From: Hydractinia symbiolongicarpus
Taxonomy: Eukaryota > Cnidaria > Hydrozoa > Anthoathecata > Hydractiniidae
Direction: 5' to 3'
Assembly (NCBI RefSeq): GCF_029227915.1
Contig: NC_079886.1
Location: 25,460,501 to 25,524,500 of the forward strand
Length of the DNA: 64,000 nucleotides
Below are positions 1 through 10,818 of this stretch, one piece after another; within the stretch, counting starts at the first letter, position 1, and each line of letters starts with the position of its first letter. The notes beneath the pieces were generated by a model. It made no database searches. It saw only the letters and a program-made list of their open reading frames with translations, and had not been told where the DNA came from. The translations under genes and the position numbers were made by a program.

Positions 1-211
1 GTTCCGTCAATCATGCCAATTTAAGAAGAATGTTATTGCATGTATTCCAATTGTCTCAATTATCACATTTATAAAGTGAAAGTCCAAAATCAGTTCAAGT
101 ATGTCCCACAGTCAATCGTTTCACTGTTAAAAGCGATGCAACCTAGTAATATCAGAAAAATATCGCTAAATACATGTTGGTACGAATATGTGACGCAAAC
201 GTTGTAACTGA

Positions 212-228
212 AACGGACTGATACCGTT
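212..228. other. Dyad symmetry AACGG/CCGTT in the monomer
   Basis: AACGG at 212-216 is the reverse complement of CCGTT at 224-228, with the 7-base spacer ACTGATA between. The pair recurs in most monomers of the array. Some types change one arm: t4 monomers have ACGGATTGATACCGTT, which keeps both arms, whereas t11 monomers have CAGGCTGACACCGTT, which breaks the first. It could form a small hairpin or be a protein site; neither can be shown from sequence. Confidence 0.6.
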
Positions 229-246
229 AGAAAGTCAATGAAATGT

Positions 247-259
247 AGTTTTTGAAACT
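247..259. other. Dyad symmetry AGTTT/AAACT in the monomer
   Basis: AGTTT at 247-251 pairs with AAACT at 255-259 across the 3-base loop TTG. The motif is kept in most monomers. The exceptions I noticed carry GAAGCT or GATACT and so lose part of the right arm, which suggests no strict pairing constraint. Confidence 0.55.
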
Positions 260-328
260 GTCTCTATTTCTTCAGCGTGCGATAACGGCTAGGATTGTTT
301 CTACAGTAAAAAATGAGATATTTATCTA

Positions 329-340
329 CATTTTTAAATG
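329..340. other. Dyad symmetry CATTT/AAATG in the monomer
   Basis: CATTT at 329-333 and AAATG at 336-340 are inverted copies separated by TT. The element follows a TTATATATC or TATTTATC stretch. Many t7-preceding monomers have AAAAGAAG in place of AAATGAAG and lose the last pair. Confidence 0.5.
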
Positions 341-342
341 AA

Positions 343-357
343 GCGCTACCACAGCGC
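343..357. other. GC-rich dyad GCGCT/AGCGC in the monomer
   Basis: GCGCT at 343-347 is the reverse complement of AGCGC at 353-357, with the loop ACCAC. It is the most GC-rich stem of the monomer and is intact in most of the roughly 170 copies. Variants GCGTT, ACGCT and AGTGC occur in particular types, and I did not see compensatory changes on the other arm, so RNA-level structure is not supported. Confidence 0.6.
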
Positions 358-731
358 CCAGTTTAATCGCTGAGTACTGGCAATCATGACAACTTAAGAA
401 GAATGTTATTTCATGGAGTCCAATTGTCTCATTCATCACATTTGTAAGGTCACAGTCCAAAATCAGATCAATTAAGTCCCACAGTTAATCGTTTCACTGT
501 TAAAAGCGATGCAACCTAATAATATCAGAGAAATATCGCTAAATACATGTTGGTACGAATATGTGACCCAACTGTTGTAACTGAAACGGACTGATACCGT
601 TAGAAAGTCAATGAATTGTAGTTTTTGAAACTATCTCAATTTCTTCAGCGTACGATAACGGCTAGGATTGGTCCCACAGAAAAAATTGACTTATATATCT
701 ACATTTTTAAATGACGCGCTACCACAGCGCC

Positions 732-745
732 CAGTGAAATCACTG
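732..745. other. Type-specific dyad CAGTG/CACTG at the monomer boundary
   Basis: CAGTG at 732-736 and CACTG at 741-745 flank AAAT just before the next monomer start at 747. This near-perfect palindrome is found only before GTTCCGTC-type monomers (t1, t6, t6/4). Other types have CAGTGTAATCGCTG or CAGTTTAATCGCTG, which pair poorly, so it works as a subtype marker. Confidence 0.55.
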
Positions 746-2984
746 AGTTCCGTCAATCATGCCAATTTAAGAAGAATGTTATTGCATGTATTCCAATTGT
801 CTCAATTATCACATTTATAAAGTGAAAGTCCAAAATCAGTTCAAGTATGTCCCACAGTCAATCGTTTCACTGTTAAAAGCGATGCAACCTAGTAATATCA
901 GAAAAATATCGCTAAATACATGTTGGTACGAATATGTGACGCAAACGTTGTAACTGAAACGGACTGATACCGTTAGAAAGTCAATGAAATGTAGTTTTTG
1001 AAACTGTCTCTATTTCTTCAGCGTGCGATAACGGCTAGGATTGTTTCTACAGTAAAAAATGAGATATTTATCTACATTTTTAAATGAAGCGCTATCACAG
1101 CGCCCAGTTTAATCGCTGAGTACTGGCAATCATGACAACTTAAGAAGAATGTTATTTCATGGAGTCCAATTGTCTCATTCATCACATTTGTAAGGTCACA
1201 GTCCAAAATCAGATCAATTAAGTCCCACAGTTAATCGTTTCACTGTTAAAAGCGATGCAACCTAATAATATCAGAAAAATATCGCTAAATACATGTTGGT
1301 AAGAAAATGTGACCCAACTGTTGTAACTGAAACGGACTGATACCGTTAGAAAGTCAATGAATTGTAGTTTTTGAAACTATCTCAATTTCTTCAGCGTACG
1401 ATAACGGCTAGGATTGGTCCCACAGAAAAAATTGACTTATATATCTACATTTTTAAATGACGCGCTACCACAGCGCCCAGTGAAATCACTGAGTTCCGTC
1501 AATCATGCCAATTTAAGAAGAATGTTATTGCATGTATTCCAATTGTCTCAATTATCACATTTATAAAGTGAAAGTCCAAAATCAGTTCAAGTATGTCCCA
1601 CAGTCAATCGTTTCACTGTTAAAAGCGATGCAACCTAGTGATATCAGAAAAATATCGCTAAATACATGTTGGCACGAATATGTGACGCAACCGTTGTAAC
1701 TGAAACGGACTGATACCGTTAGAAAGTCAATGAAATGTAGTTTTTGATACTGTCTCTATTTCTTCAGGGTGCCATAACGGCTAGGATTGTTCCTACAGTA
1801 AAAAATGACTTATAAATCTACATTTTTAAATGACGCGCTACCACAGCGCCCAGTGAAATCACTGAGTTCCGTCAATCATGCCAATTTAAGAAGAATGTTA
1901 CTGCATGTAGTCCAATTGTCTCAATTATCACATTTATAAAGTTAAAGTCCAAAATCAGTTCAAGTATGTCCCACAGTCAATCGTTTCACTGTTAAAGGCG
2001 ATGCAAGCTAGTAATATCAGAAAAATATCGCTAAGTGCATGTTGGTACGAATATGTGACGCAACCGTTGTAACAGAAACGGACTGATACCGTTAGAAAGT
2101 CAATGAATTGTAGTTTTTTAAACTATCTCAATTTCTTCAGCGTACGATAACGGCTAGGATTGGTCCCACAGAAAAAATTGACTTATATATCTACATTTTT
2201 AAATGACGCGCTACCACAGCGCCCAGTGAAATCACTGAGTTCCGTCAATCATGCCAATTTAAGAAGAAAGTTATTGCATGTATTCCAATTGTCTCAATTA
2301 TCACATTTATAAAGTGAAAGTCCAAAATCAGTTCAAGTATGTCCCACAGTCAATCGTTTCACTGTTAAAAGCGATGCAACCTAGTAATATCAGAAAAATA
2401 TCGCTAAATACATGTTGGTACGAATATGTGACGCAAACGTTGTAACTGAAACGGACTGATACCGTTAGAAAGTCAATGAAATGTAGTTTTTGAAACTGTC
2501 TCTATTTCTTCAGCGTGCGATAACGGCTAGGATTGTTTCTACAGTAAAAAATGAGATATTTATCTACATTTTTAAATGAAGCGCTACCACAGCGCCCAGT
2601 TTAATCGCTGAGTACTGGCAATCATGACAACTTAAGAAGAATGTTATTTCATGGAGTCCAATTGTCTCATTCATCACATTTGTAAGGTCACAGTCCAAAA
2701 TCAGATCAATTAAGTCCCACAGTTAATCGTTTCACTGTTAAAAGCGATGCAACCTAATAATATCAGAAAAATATCGTTAAATATATGTTGGTACGAAAAT
2801 GTGACCCAACTGTTGTAACTGAAACGGACTGATACCGTTAGAAAGTCAATGAATTGTAGTTTTTGAAACTATCTCAATTTCTTCAGCGTACGATAACGGC
2901 TAGGATTGGTCCCACAGAAAAAATTGACTTATATATCTACATTTTTAAATGACGCGCTACCACAGCGCCCAGTGAAATCACTGA

Positions 2985-5222
2985 GTTCCGTCAATCATGC
3001 CAATTTAAGAAGAATGTTATTGCATGTATTCCAATTGTCTCAATTATCACATTTATAAAGTGAAAGTCCAAAATCAGTTCAAGTATGTCCCACAGTCAAT
3101 CGTTTCACTGTTAAAAGCGATGCAACCTAGTAATATCAGAAATATATCGCTAAATACATGTTGGCACGAATATGTGACGCAACCGTTGTAACTGAAACGG
3201 ACTGATACCGTTAGAAAGTCAATGAAATGTAGTTTTTGATAGTGTCTCTATTTCTTCAGCGTGCCATAACGGCTAGGATTGGTCCTACAGTAAAAAATGA
3301 CTTATTTATCTGCATTTTTAAATGAAACGCTACCACAGCGCCCAGTGTAATCGCTGAGTTCTAGCAATCATGTCAGATTCAGAACATTGTTATTTCTTGG
3401 AGTCCAATTGTCTCAATTATCACACTTATAAAGTTAAAGTCTAAAATCAGTTCAATTAAGTCCCACAGCCAATCGTTTCACTGTTAAAAGCGATGGAACC
3501 TAGTAATATCGGAAAAATATCGCTAAACACATGTTGGTACGAATATGTGATGCAACCGTTGTAACAGAAACGGACTGATACCGTTAGAAAGTCAATGAAA
3601 TGTAGTTTTTGAAACTGTCTCAATTTCTTCAGCGTGCGATAACGGCTAGGATCGGTCCCACAGTAAAAAATGACTTATATATCTACATTTTTAAATGAAA
3701 CGCTACCACAGCGCCCGGTGTAATCACTGAGCACCGGCAATCATGCCAATTTAAGAAGAATGTTAATTCATGGAATCCACTTGTCTCATTCATCACATTT
3801 GTCAGGTCACAGTCCAAAATCAGTTCAATTAAGTCCTATAGTCAATCGTTTCACTGTTAAAAGCGATGCAACCTAGTAATATCAGAAAAATATCGCTAAA
3901 TACTTGTTGGTACGAAAATGTGACCTAACTGTTGTAACTGAAACGGATTGATACCGTTACGAAGTCAATGAAATGCAGTTTTTGAAACTGTCTCAATTTC
4001 CTCGGCGTGCAATAGCGGCTAGGATTGGTCCCACAGTAAAAAATGACTTATATATCTACATTTTTAAATGAAGCGCTACCACAGTGCCCAGTTTAATCGC
4101 TGAGTTCCGGCAATCATGCCAATTTAAGAAGAATGTTATTTCATGGAGTCCATTTTTCTCATTCATCACATTTGTAAGGTCACAGTCCAAAATCAGTTCA
4201 ATTAAGTCCCACAGTCAATCGTTTCACTGTTAAAAGAGATGCAACCTAGTAATATCAGAAAAATATCGCTAAATACATGTTGGTTCGAATACTTGACGCA
4301 ACTGTTGTAACTGAAACGGACTGATACCGTTAGAAAGTCACTGAAATGTAGTTTTTGAAACTGTCTCAATTTCTTCAGCGTGCGATAACGGCTAGGATTG
4401 GTCCCACAGTAAAAAATGACTTATATATCTACATTTTTAAATGACGCGTTACCACAGCGCCCAGTGAAATCACTGAGTTCCGTCAATCATGCCAATTTAA
4501 GAAGAATGTTATTGCATGTAGTCCAATTGTCTCAATTATCACATTTATAAAGTTAAGGTCCAAAATCAGTTCAAGTATGTCCCACAGTCAATCGTTTCAC
4601 TGTTAAAAGCGATGCAAGCTAGTAATATCAGAAAAATATGGCTAAGTGCATGTTGGTACGAATATGTGACGCAACCGTTGTAACAGAAACTGACTGATAC
4701 CGTTAGAAAGTCAATGAAATGTAGTTTTTGAAGCTGTCTCAATTTCTTCAGCGTGCGATAACGGCTAGGATTGGTCCCACAGTAAAAAATGACTTATATA
4801 TCTACATTTTTAAAAGAAGCGCTACCACAGCGCCCAGTGTAATGGCTGAGTTCAAGCAATAATGTCAAATTAAGAAGATTGTTACTTCATGGAGTCCAAT
4901 TGGCTTATTTATCACATTTACAAGGTCACCGTCCAAAATCAGTTCAATTAAGTCCCACAGTTAATCGTTTCACTGTTAAAAGCGATGCAACCTAATAATA
5001 TCAGAAAAATATCGCTAAATACATGTTGGTACGAAAATGTGACCCAACTGTTGTAACTGAAACGGACTGATACCGTTAGAAAGTCAATGAATTGTAGTTT
5101 TTGAAACTATCTCAATTTCTTCAGCGTACGATAACGGCTAGGATTGGTCCCACAGAAAAAATTGACTTATATATCTACATTTTTAAATGACGCGCTACCA
5201 CAGCGCCCAGTGAAATCACTGA
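2985..5222 (+). repeat. Six-monomer HOR unit (t1-t3-t4-t5-t6-t7), copy 1
   Basis: Six monomers start at 2985, 3358, 3731, 4104, 4477 and 4850, in the order t1, t3, t4, t5, t6, t7. The unit is 2238 bp and is followed directly by a second unit with the same order, with individual monomers matching their counterparts far better than their neighbours. That pattern is the hallmark of a higher-order repeat. Confidence 0.9.
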
Positions 5223-7461
5223 GTTCCGTCAATCATGCCAATTTAAGAAGAATGTTATTGCATGTATTCCAATTGTCTCAATTATCACATTTATAAAGTG
5301 AAAGTCCAAAATCAGTTCAAGTATGTCCCACAGTCAATCGTTTCACTGTTAAAAGCGATGCAACCTAGTAATATCAGAAAAATATCGCTAAATACATGTT
5401 GGCACGAATATGTGACGCAACCGTTGTAACTGAAACGGACTGATACCGTTAGAGAGTCAATGAAATGTAGTTTTTGATACTGTCTCTATTTCTTCAGCGT
5501 GCCATAACGGCTAGGATTGGTCCTACAGTAAAAAATGACTTATTTATCTGCATTTTTTAAATGAAACGCTACCACAGCGCCCAGTGGAATCGCTGAGTTC
5601 TAGCAATCATGTCAAATTCAGAACATTGTTATTTCTTGGAGTCCAATTGTCTCAATTATCACACTTATAAAGTTAAAGTCTAAAATCAGTTCAATTAAGT
5701 CCCACAGCCAATCGTTTCACTGTTAAAAGCGATGCAACCTAGTAATATCGGAAAAATATCGCTAAACACATGTTGGTACGAATATGTGATGCAACCGTTG
5801 TAACAGAAACGGACTGATACCGTTAGAAAGTCAATGAAATGTAGTTTTTGAAACTGTCTCAATTTCTTCAGCGTGCGATAACGGCTAGGATCGGTCCCAC
5901 AGTAAAAAATGACTTATATATCTACATTTTTAAATGAAGCGCTACCACAGCGCCCGGTGTAATCACTGAGCACCGGCAATCATGCCAATTTAAGAAGAAT
6001 GTTAATTCATGGAATCCACTTGTCTCATTCATCACATTTGTCAGGTCACAGTCCAAAATCAGTACAATTAAGTCCTATAGTCAATCGTTTCACTGTTAAA
6101 AGCGATGCAACCTAGTAATATCAGAAAAATATCGCTAAATACTTGTTGGTACGAAAATGTGACCTAACTGTTGTAACTGAAACGGATTGATACCGTTACG
6201 AAGTCAATGAAATGCAGTTTTTGAAACTGTCTCAATTTCCTCGGCGTGCAATAGCGGCTAGGATTGGTCCCACAGTAAAAAATGACTTATATATCTACAT
6301 TTTTAAATGAAGCGCTACCACAGTGCCCAGTTTAATCGCTGAGTTCCGGCAATCATGCCAATTTAAGAAGAATGTTATTTCATGGAGTCCATTTTTCTCA
6401 TTCATCACATTTGTAAGGTCACAGTCCAAAATCAGTTCAATTAAGTCCCACAGTCAATCGTTTCACTGTTAAAAGAGATGCAACCTAGTAAAATCAGAAA
6501 AATATCGCTAAATACATGTTGGTTCGAATACTTGACGCAACTGTTGTAACTGAAACGGACTGATACCGTTAGAAAGTCACTGAAATGTAGTTTTTGAAAC
6601 TGTCTCAATTTCTTCAGCGTGCGATAACGGCTAGGATTGGTCCCACAGTAAAAAATGACTTATATATCTACATTTTTAAATGACGCGTTACCACAGCGCC
6701 CAGTGAAATCACTGAGTTCCGTCAATCATGCTAATTTAAGAAGAATGTTATTGCATGTAGTCCAATTGTCTCAATTATCACATTTATAAAGTTAAGGTCC
6801 AAAATCAGTTCAAGTATGTCCCACAGCCAATCGTTTCACTGTTAAAAGCGATGCAAGCTAGTAATATCATAAAAATATGGCTAAGTGCATGTTGGTACGA
6901 ATATGTGACGCAACCGTTGTAACAGAAACTGACTGATACCGTTAGAAAGTCAATGAAATGTAGTTTTTGAAGCTGTCTCAATTTCTTCAGCGTGCGATAA
7001 CGGCTAGGATTGGTCCCACAGTAAAAAATGACTTATATATCTACATTTTTAAAAGAAGCGCTACCACAGCGCCCAGTGTAATGGCTGAGTTCAAGCAATA
7101 ATGTCAAATTAAGAAGATTGTTACTTCATGGAGTCCAATTGGCTTATTTATCACATTTATAAGGTAACCGTCCAAAATCAGTTCAATTAAGTCCCACAGT
7201 CAATCGTTTCACTGTTAAAAGCGATGTAACCTAATAGTATCAGAAAAATATCGCTAAATACATGTTGGTACAAATATGTGACGCAACTGTTGTAACAGAA
7301 GCGGACTGATACCGTTAGAAAGTCAATGAATTGCAGTTTTTGAAACTGTCTCAATATCTTCAGCGTGCCATAACGGCTAGGATTGGTCCCACAGTAAAAA
7401 ATGACTTATATATCTACATTTTTAAATGAAGCGCTACCACAGCGCCCGGTGTAATCACTGA
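5223..7461 (+). repeat. Six-monomer HOR unit, copy 2
   Basis: The order t1, t3, t4, t5, t6, t7 repeats with starts at 5223, 5597, 5970, 6343, 6716 and 7089. The unit is 2239 bp because the T run near 5550 (CATTTTTTAAATG) has one extra T. Differences from copy 1 include GAGAGTCAA near 5452 and AGTACAATTAAG near 6061. Confidence 0.9.
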
Positions 7462-8953
7462 GCACCGGCAATCATGCCAATTTAAGAAGAATGTTAATTC
7501 ATGGAATCCACTTGTCTCATTCATCACATTTGTCAGGTCACAGTCCAAAATCAGTTCAATTAAGTCCTATAGTCAATCGTTTCACTGTTAAAAGCGATGC
7601 AACCTAGTAATATCAGAAAAATATCGCTAAATACTTGTTGGTACGAAAATGTGACCTAACTGTTGTAACTGAAACGGATTGATACCGTTACGAAGTCAAT
7701 GAAATGCAGTTTTTGAAACTGTCTCAATTTCCTCGGCGTGCAATAGCGGCTAGGATTGGTCCCACAGTAAAAAATGACTTATATATCTACATTTTTAAAT
7801 GAAGCGCTACCACAGTGCCCAGTTTAATCGCTGAGTTCCGGCAATCATGCCAATTTAAGAAGAATGTTATTTCATGGAGTCCATTTTTCTCATTCATCAC
7901 ATTTGTAAGGTCACAGTCCAAAATCAGTTCAATTAAGTCCCACAGTCAATCGTTTCACTGTTAAAAGAGATGCAACCTAGTAAAATCAGAAAAATATCGC
8001 TAAATACATGTTGGTTCGAATACTTGACGCAACTGTTGTAACTGAAACGGACTGATACCGTTAGAAAGTCACTGAAATGTAGTTTTTGAAACTGTCTCAA
8101 TTTCTTCAGCCTGCGATAACGGCTAGGATTGGTCCCACAGTAAAAAATGACTTATATATCTACATTTTTAAATGACGCGTTACCACAGCGCCCAGTGAAA
8201 TCACTGAGTTCCGTCAATCATGCTAATTTAAGAAGAATGTTATTGCATGTAGTCCAATTGTCTCAATTATCACATTTATAAAGTTAAGGTCCAAAATCAG
8301 TTCAAGTATGTCCCACAGTCAATCGTTTCACTGTTAAAAGCGATGCAAGCTAGTAATATCATAAAAATATGGCTAAGTGCATGTTGGTACGAATATGTGA
8401 CGCAACCGTTGTAACAGAAACTGACTGATACCGTTAGAAAGTCAATGAAATGTAGTTTTTGAAGCTGTCTCAATTTCTTCAGCGTGCGATAACGGCTAGG
8501 ATTGGTCCCACAGTAAAAAATGACTTATATATCTACATTTTTAAAAGAAGCGCTACCACAGCGCCCAGTGTAATGGCTGAGTTCAAGCAATAATGTCAAA
8601 TTAAGAAGATTGTTACTTCATGGAGTCCAATTGGCTTATTTATCACATTTATAAGGTAACCGTCCAAAATCAGTTCAATTAAGTCCCACAGTCAATCGTT
8701 TCACTGTTAAAAGCGATGTAACCTAATAGTATCAGAAAAATATCGCTAAATACATGTTGGTACAAATATGTGACGCAACTGTTGTAACAGAAGCGGACTG
8801 ATACCGTTAGAAAGTCAATGAATTGCAGTTTTTGAAACTGTCTCAATATCTTCAGCGTGCCATAACGGCTAGGATTGGTCCCACAGTAAAAAATGACTTA
8901 TATATCTACATTTTTAAATGAAGCGCTACCACAGCGCCCGGTGTAATCACTGA
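7462..8953 (+). repeat. Four-monomer HOR derivative (t4-t5-t6-t7)
   Basis: Monomers at 7462, 7835, 8208 and 8581 repeat the last four monomers of the preceding unit with an offset of 1492 bp, without the t1-t3 pair. Private variants of the 5970-7461 stretch recur here, such as CTAGTAAAATCAG (6486 and 7977 areas) and ATCATGCTAATTT, so it arose from that unit by a four-monomer tandem duplication. Confidence 0.88.
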
Positions 8954-10818
8954 GCACCGGCAATCATGCCAATTTAAGAAGAATGTTAATTCATGGAATC
9001 CACTTGTCTCATTCATCACATTTGTCAGGTCACAGTCCAAAATCAGTTCAATTAAGTCCTATAGTCAATCGTTTCACTGTTAAAAGCGATGCAACCTAGT
9101 AATATCAGAAAAATATCGCTAAATACTTGTTGGTACGAAAATGTGACCTAACTGTTGTAACTGAAACGGATTGATACCGTTACGAAGTCAATGAAATGCA
9201 GTTTTTGAAACTGTCTCAATTTCCTCGGCGTGCAATAGCGGCTAGGATTGGTCCCACAGTAAAAAATGACTTAAATATCTACATTTTTAAATGAAGCGCT
9301 ACCACAGTGCCCAGTTTAATCGCTGAGTTCCGGCAATCATGCCAATTTAAGAAGAATGTTATTTCATGGAGTCCATTTTTCTCATTCATCACATTTGTAA
9401 GGTCACAGTCCAAAATCAGTTCAATTAAGTCCCACAGTCAATCGTTTCACTGTTAAAAGCGATGCAACCTAGTAATATCAGAAAAATATCGCTAAATACA
9501 TGTTGGTTCGAATACTTGACGCAACTGTTGTAACTGAAACGGACTGATACCGTTAGAAAGTCACTGAAATGTAGTTTTTGAAACTGTCTCAATTTCTTCA
9601 GCGTGCGATAACGGCTAGGATTGGTCCCACAGTAAAAAATGACTTATATATCTACATTTTTAAAAGAAGCGCTACCACAGCGCCCAGTGTAATGGCTGAG
9701 TTCTAGCAATAATGTCAAATTAAGAAGATTGTTACTTCATGGAGTCCAATTGGCTTATTTATCACATTTATAAGGTCACCGTCCAAAATCAGTTCAATTA
9801 AGTCCCACAGTCAATCGTTTCACTGTTAAAAGCGATGTAACCTAATAGTATCAGAAAAATATCGCTAAATACATGTTGGTACAAATATGTGACGCAACTG
9901 TTGTAACAGAAGCGGACTGATACCGTTAGAAAGTCAATGAATTGCAGTTTTTGAAACTGTCTCAATATCTTCAGCGTGCCATAACGGCTAGGATTGGTCC
10001 CACAGTAAAAAATGACTTATATATCTACATTTTTAAATAAAGCGCTACCACAGCGCCCGGTGTAATCACTGAGCACCGGCAATCATGCCAATTTAAGAAG
10101 AATGTTAATTCATGGAATCCACTTGTCTCATTCATCACATTTGTCAGGTCACAGTCCAAAATCAGTTCAATTAAGTCCTATAGTCAATCGTTTCACTGTT
10201 TAAAGCGATGCAACCAAGTAATATCAGAAAAATATCGCTAAATACATGTTGGTACGAAAATGTGACCTAACTGTTGTAACTGAAACGGATTGATACCGTT
10301 ACGAAGTCAATGAAATGCAGTTTTTGAAATTGTCTCAATTTCCTCGGCGTGCGATAGCGGCTAGGATTTGTCCCACAGTAAAAAATGACTTATATATCTA
10401 CATTTTTAAATGAAGCGCTACCACAGCGCCCAGTGTAATGGCTGAGTTCTAGCAATAATGTCAAATTAAGAAGATTGTTACTTCATGGAGTCCAATTGGC
10501 TTATTTATCACATTTATAAGGTCACCGTCCAAAATCAGTTCAATTAAGTCCCACAGTCAATCGTTTCACTGTTAAAAGCGATGTAACCTAATAGTATCAG
10601 AAAAATATCGCTAAATACATGTTGGTACAAATATGTGACGCAACTGTTGTAACAGAAGCGGACTGATACCGTTAGAAAGTCAATGAAATGCAGTTTTTGA
10701 AACTGTCTCAATATCTTCAGCGTGCGATAACGGCTAGGATTGGTCCCACAGTAAAAAATGACTTATATATCTACATTTTTAAATGACGCGCTACCACAGC
10801 GCCCAGTGAAATCACTGA
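8954..10818 (+). repeat. Shortened HOR variants (t4-t5-t7-t4-t7)
   Basis: Monomers start at 8954, 9327, 9700, 10073 and 10446 and read t4, t5, t7, t4, t7. Monomers t6 and then t5-t6 have been lost compared with the four-monomer unit. The monomer at 10073 carries its own changes (CTGTTTAAAGCG, CAACCAAGTAAT, GAAATTGTC), all shared with the second large copy at 24950. Confidence 0.85.

Larger units (their letters stand above)
1..373 (+). repeat. Reference satellite monomer (type t1)
   Basis: This unit is used as the coordinate reference. Positions 1-80 form the variable part that separates monomer types. Positions about 81-147 (from AGTCCAAAATCAG to GATGCAACC) are nearly the same in all types. 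Positions 148-210 contain the ATATCGCTAAATACATG segment and a variable TACGAATATGTGACG segment. Positions 212-228, 247-259, 329-340 and 343-357 each hold a short dyad symmetry. Positions 283-316 (AACGGCTAGGATTG to AAAAAATGA) are again well conserved. The unit ends with a purine/pyrimidine-mixed GCGCCCAG stretch and a partial CACTGAG/CGCTGAG motif. In the equivalent monomer at 747-1119 I count 15 CpG dinucleotides. Confidence 0.95.
1..2984 (+). repeat. Alternating t1/t2 dimer subarray, first copy
   Basis: Monomers start at 1, 374, 747, 1120, 1493, 1866, 2239 and 2612 and read t1, t2, t1, t2, t1, t6, t1, t2. The basic unit is therefore a 746-bp dimer, interrupted once by a t6 monomer at 1866. 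Dimers share markers such as ACAGAAAAAATTGAC before t1 and CAGTAAAAAATGAGAT before t2. The block probably continues to the left of the window, because its second copy extends further left. Confidence 0.88.

Noticed and set aside
217-240. Hammerhead ribozyme, a known resident of some animal satellites (CTGATACC...GAAAGTC on the plus strand; CTGAAGA on the minus strand)
   Set aside because: On the plus strand the core G and A after CTGAT are replaced and there is no stem II before GAAA. On the minus strand CTGAAGA is not followed by a stem II and GAAA.
318-328. TATA-like element (TTATATATC) as a satellite promoter
   Set aside because: It is present in most monomers, but no initiator, downstream gene or polyadenylation context supports promoter function.
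343-357. Rho-independent terminator from the GCGCT/AGCGC hairpin
   Set aside because: The stem is only 5 bp and no T run follows; the sequence context is eukaryotic satellite.
1-373. CENP-B box in the monomer
   Set aside because: The few TTCG or CCCG contexts I checked (for example GGTTCGAATACTTGACG in t5) lack the required A and CGGG at the right spacing, on both strands.
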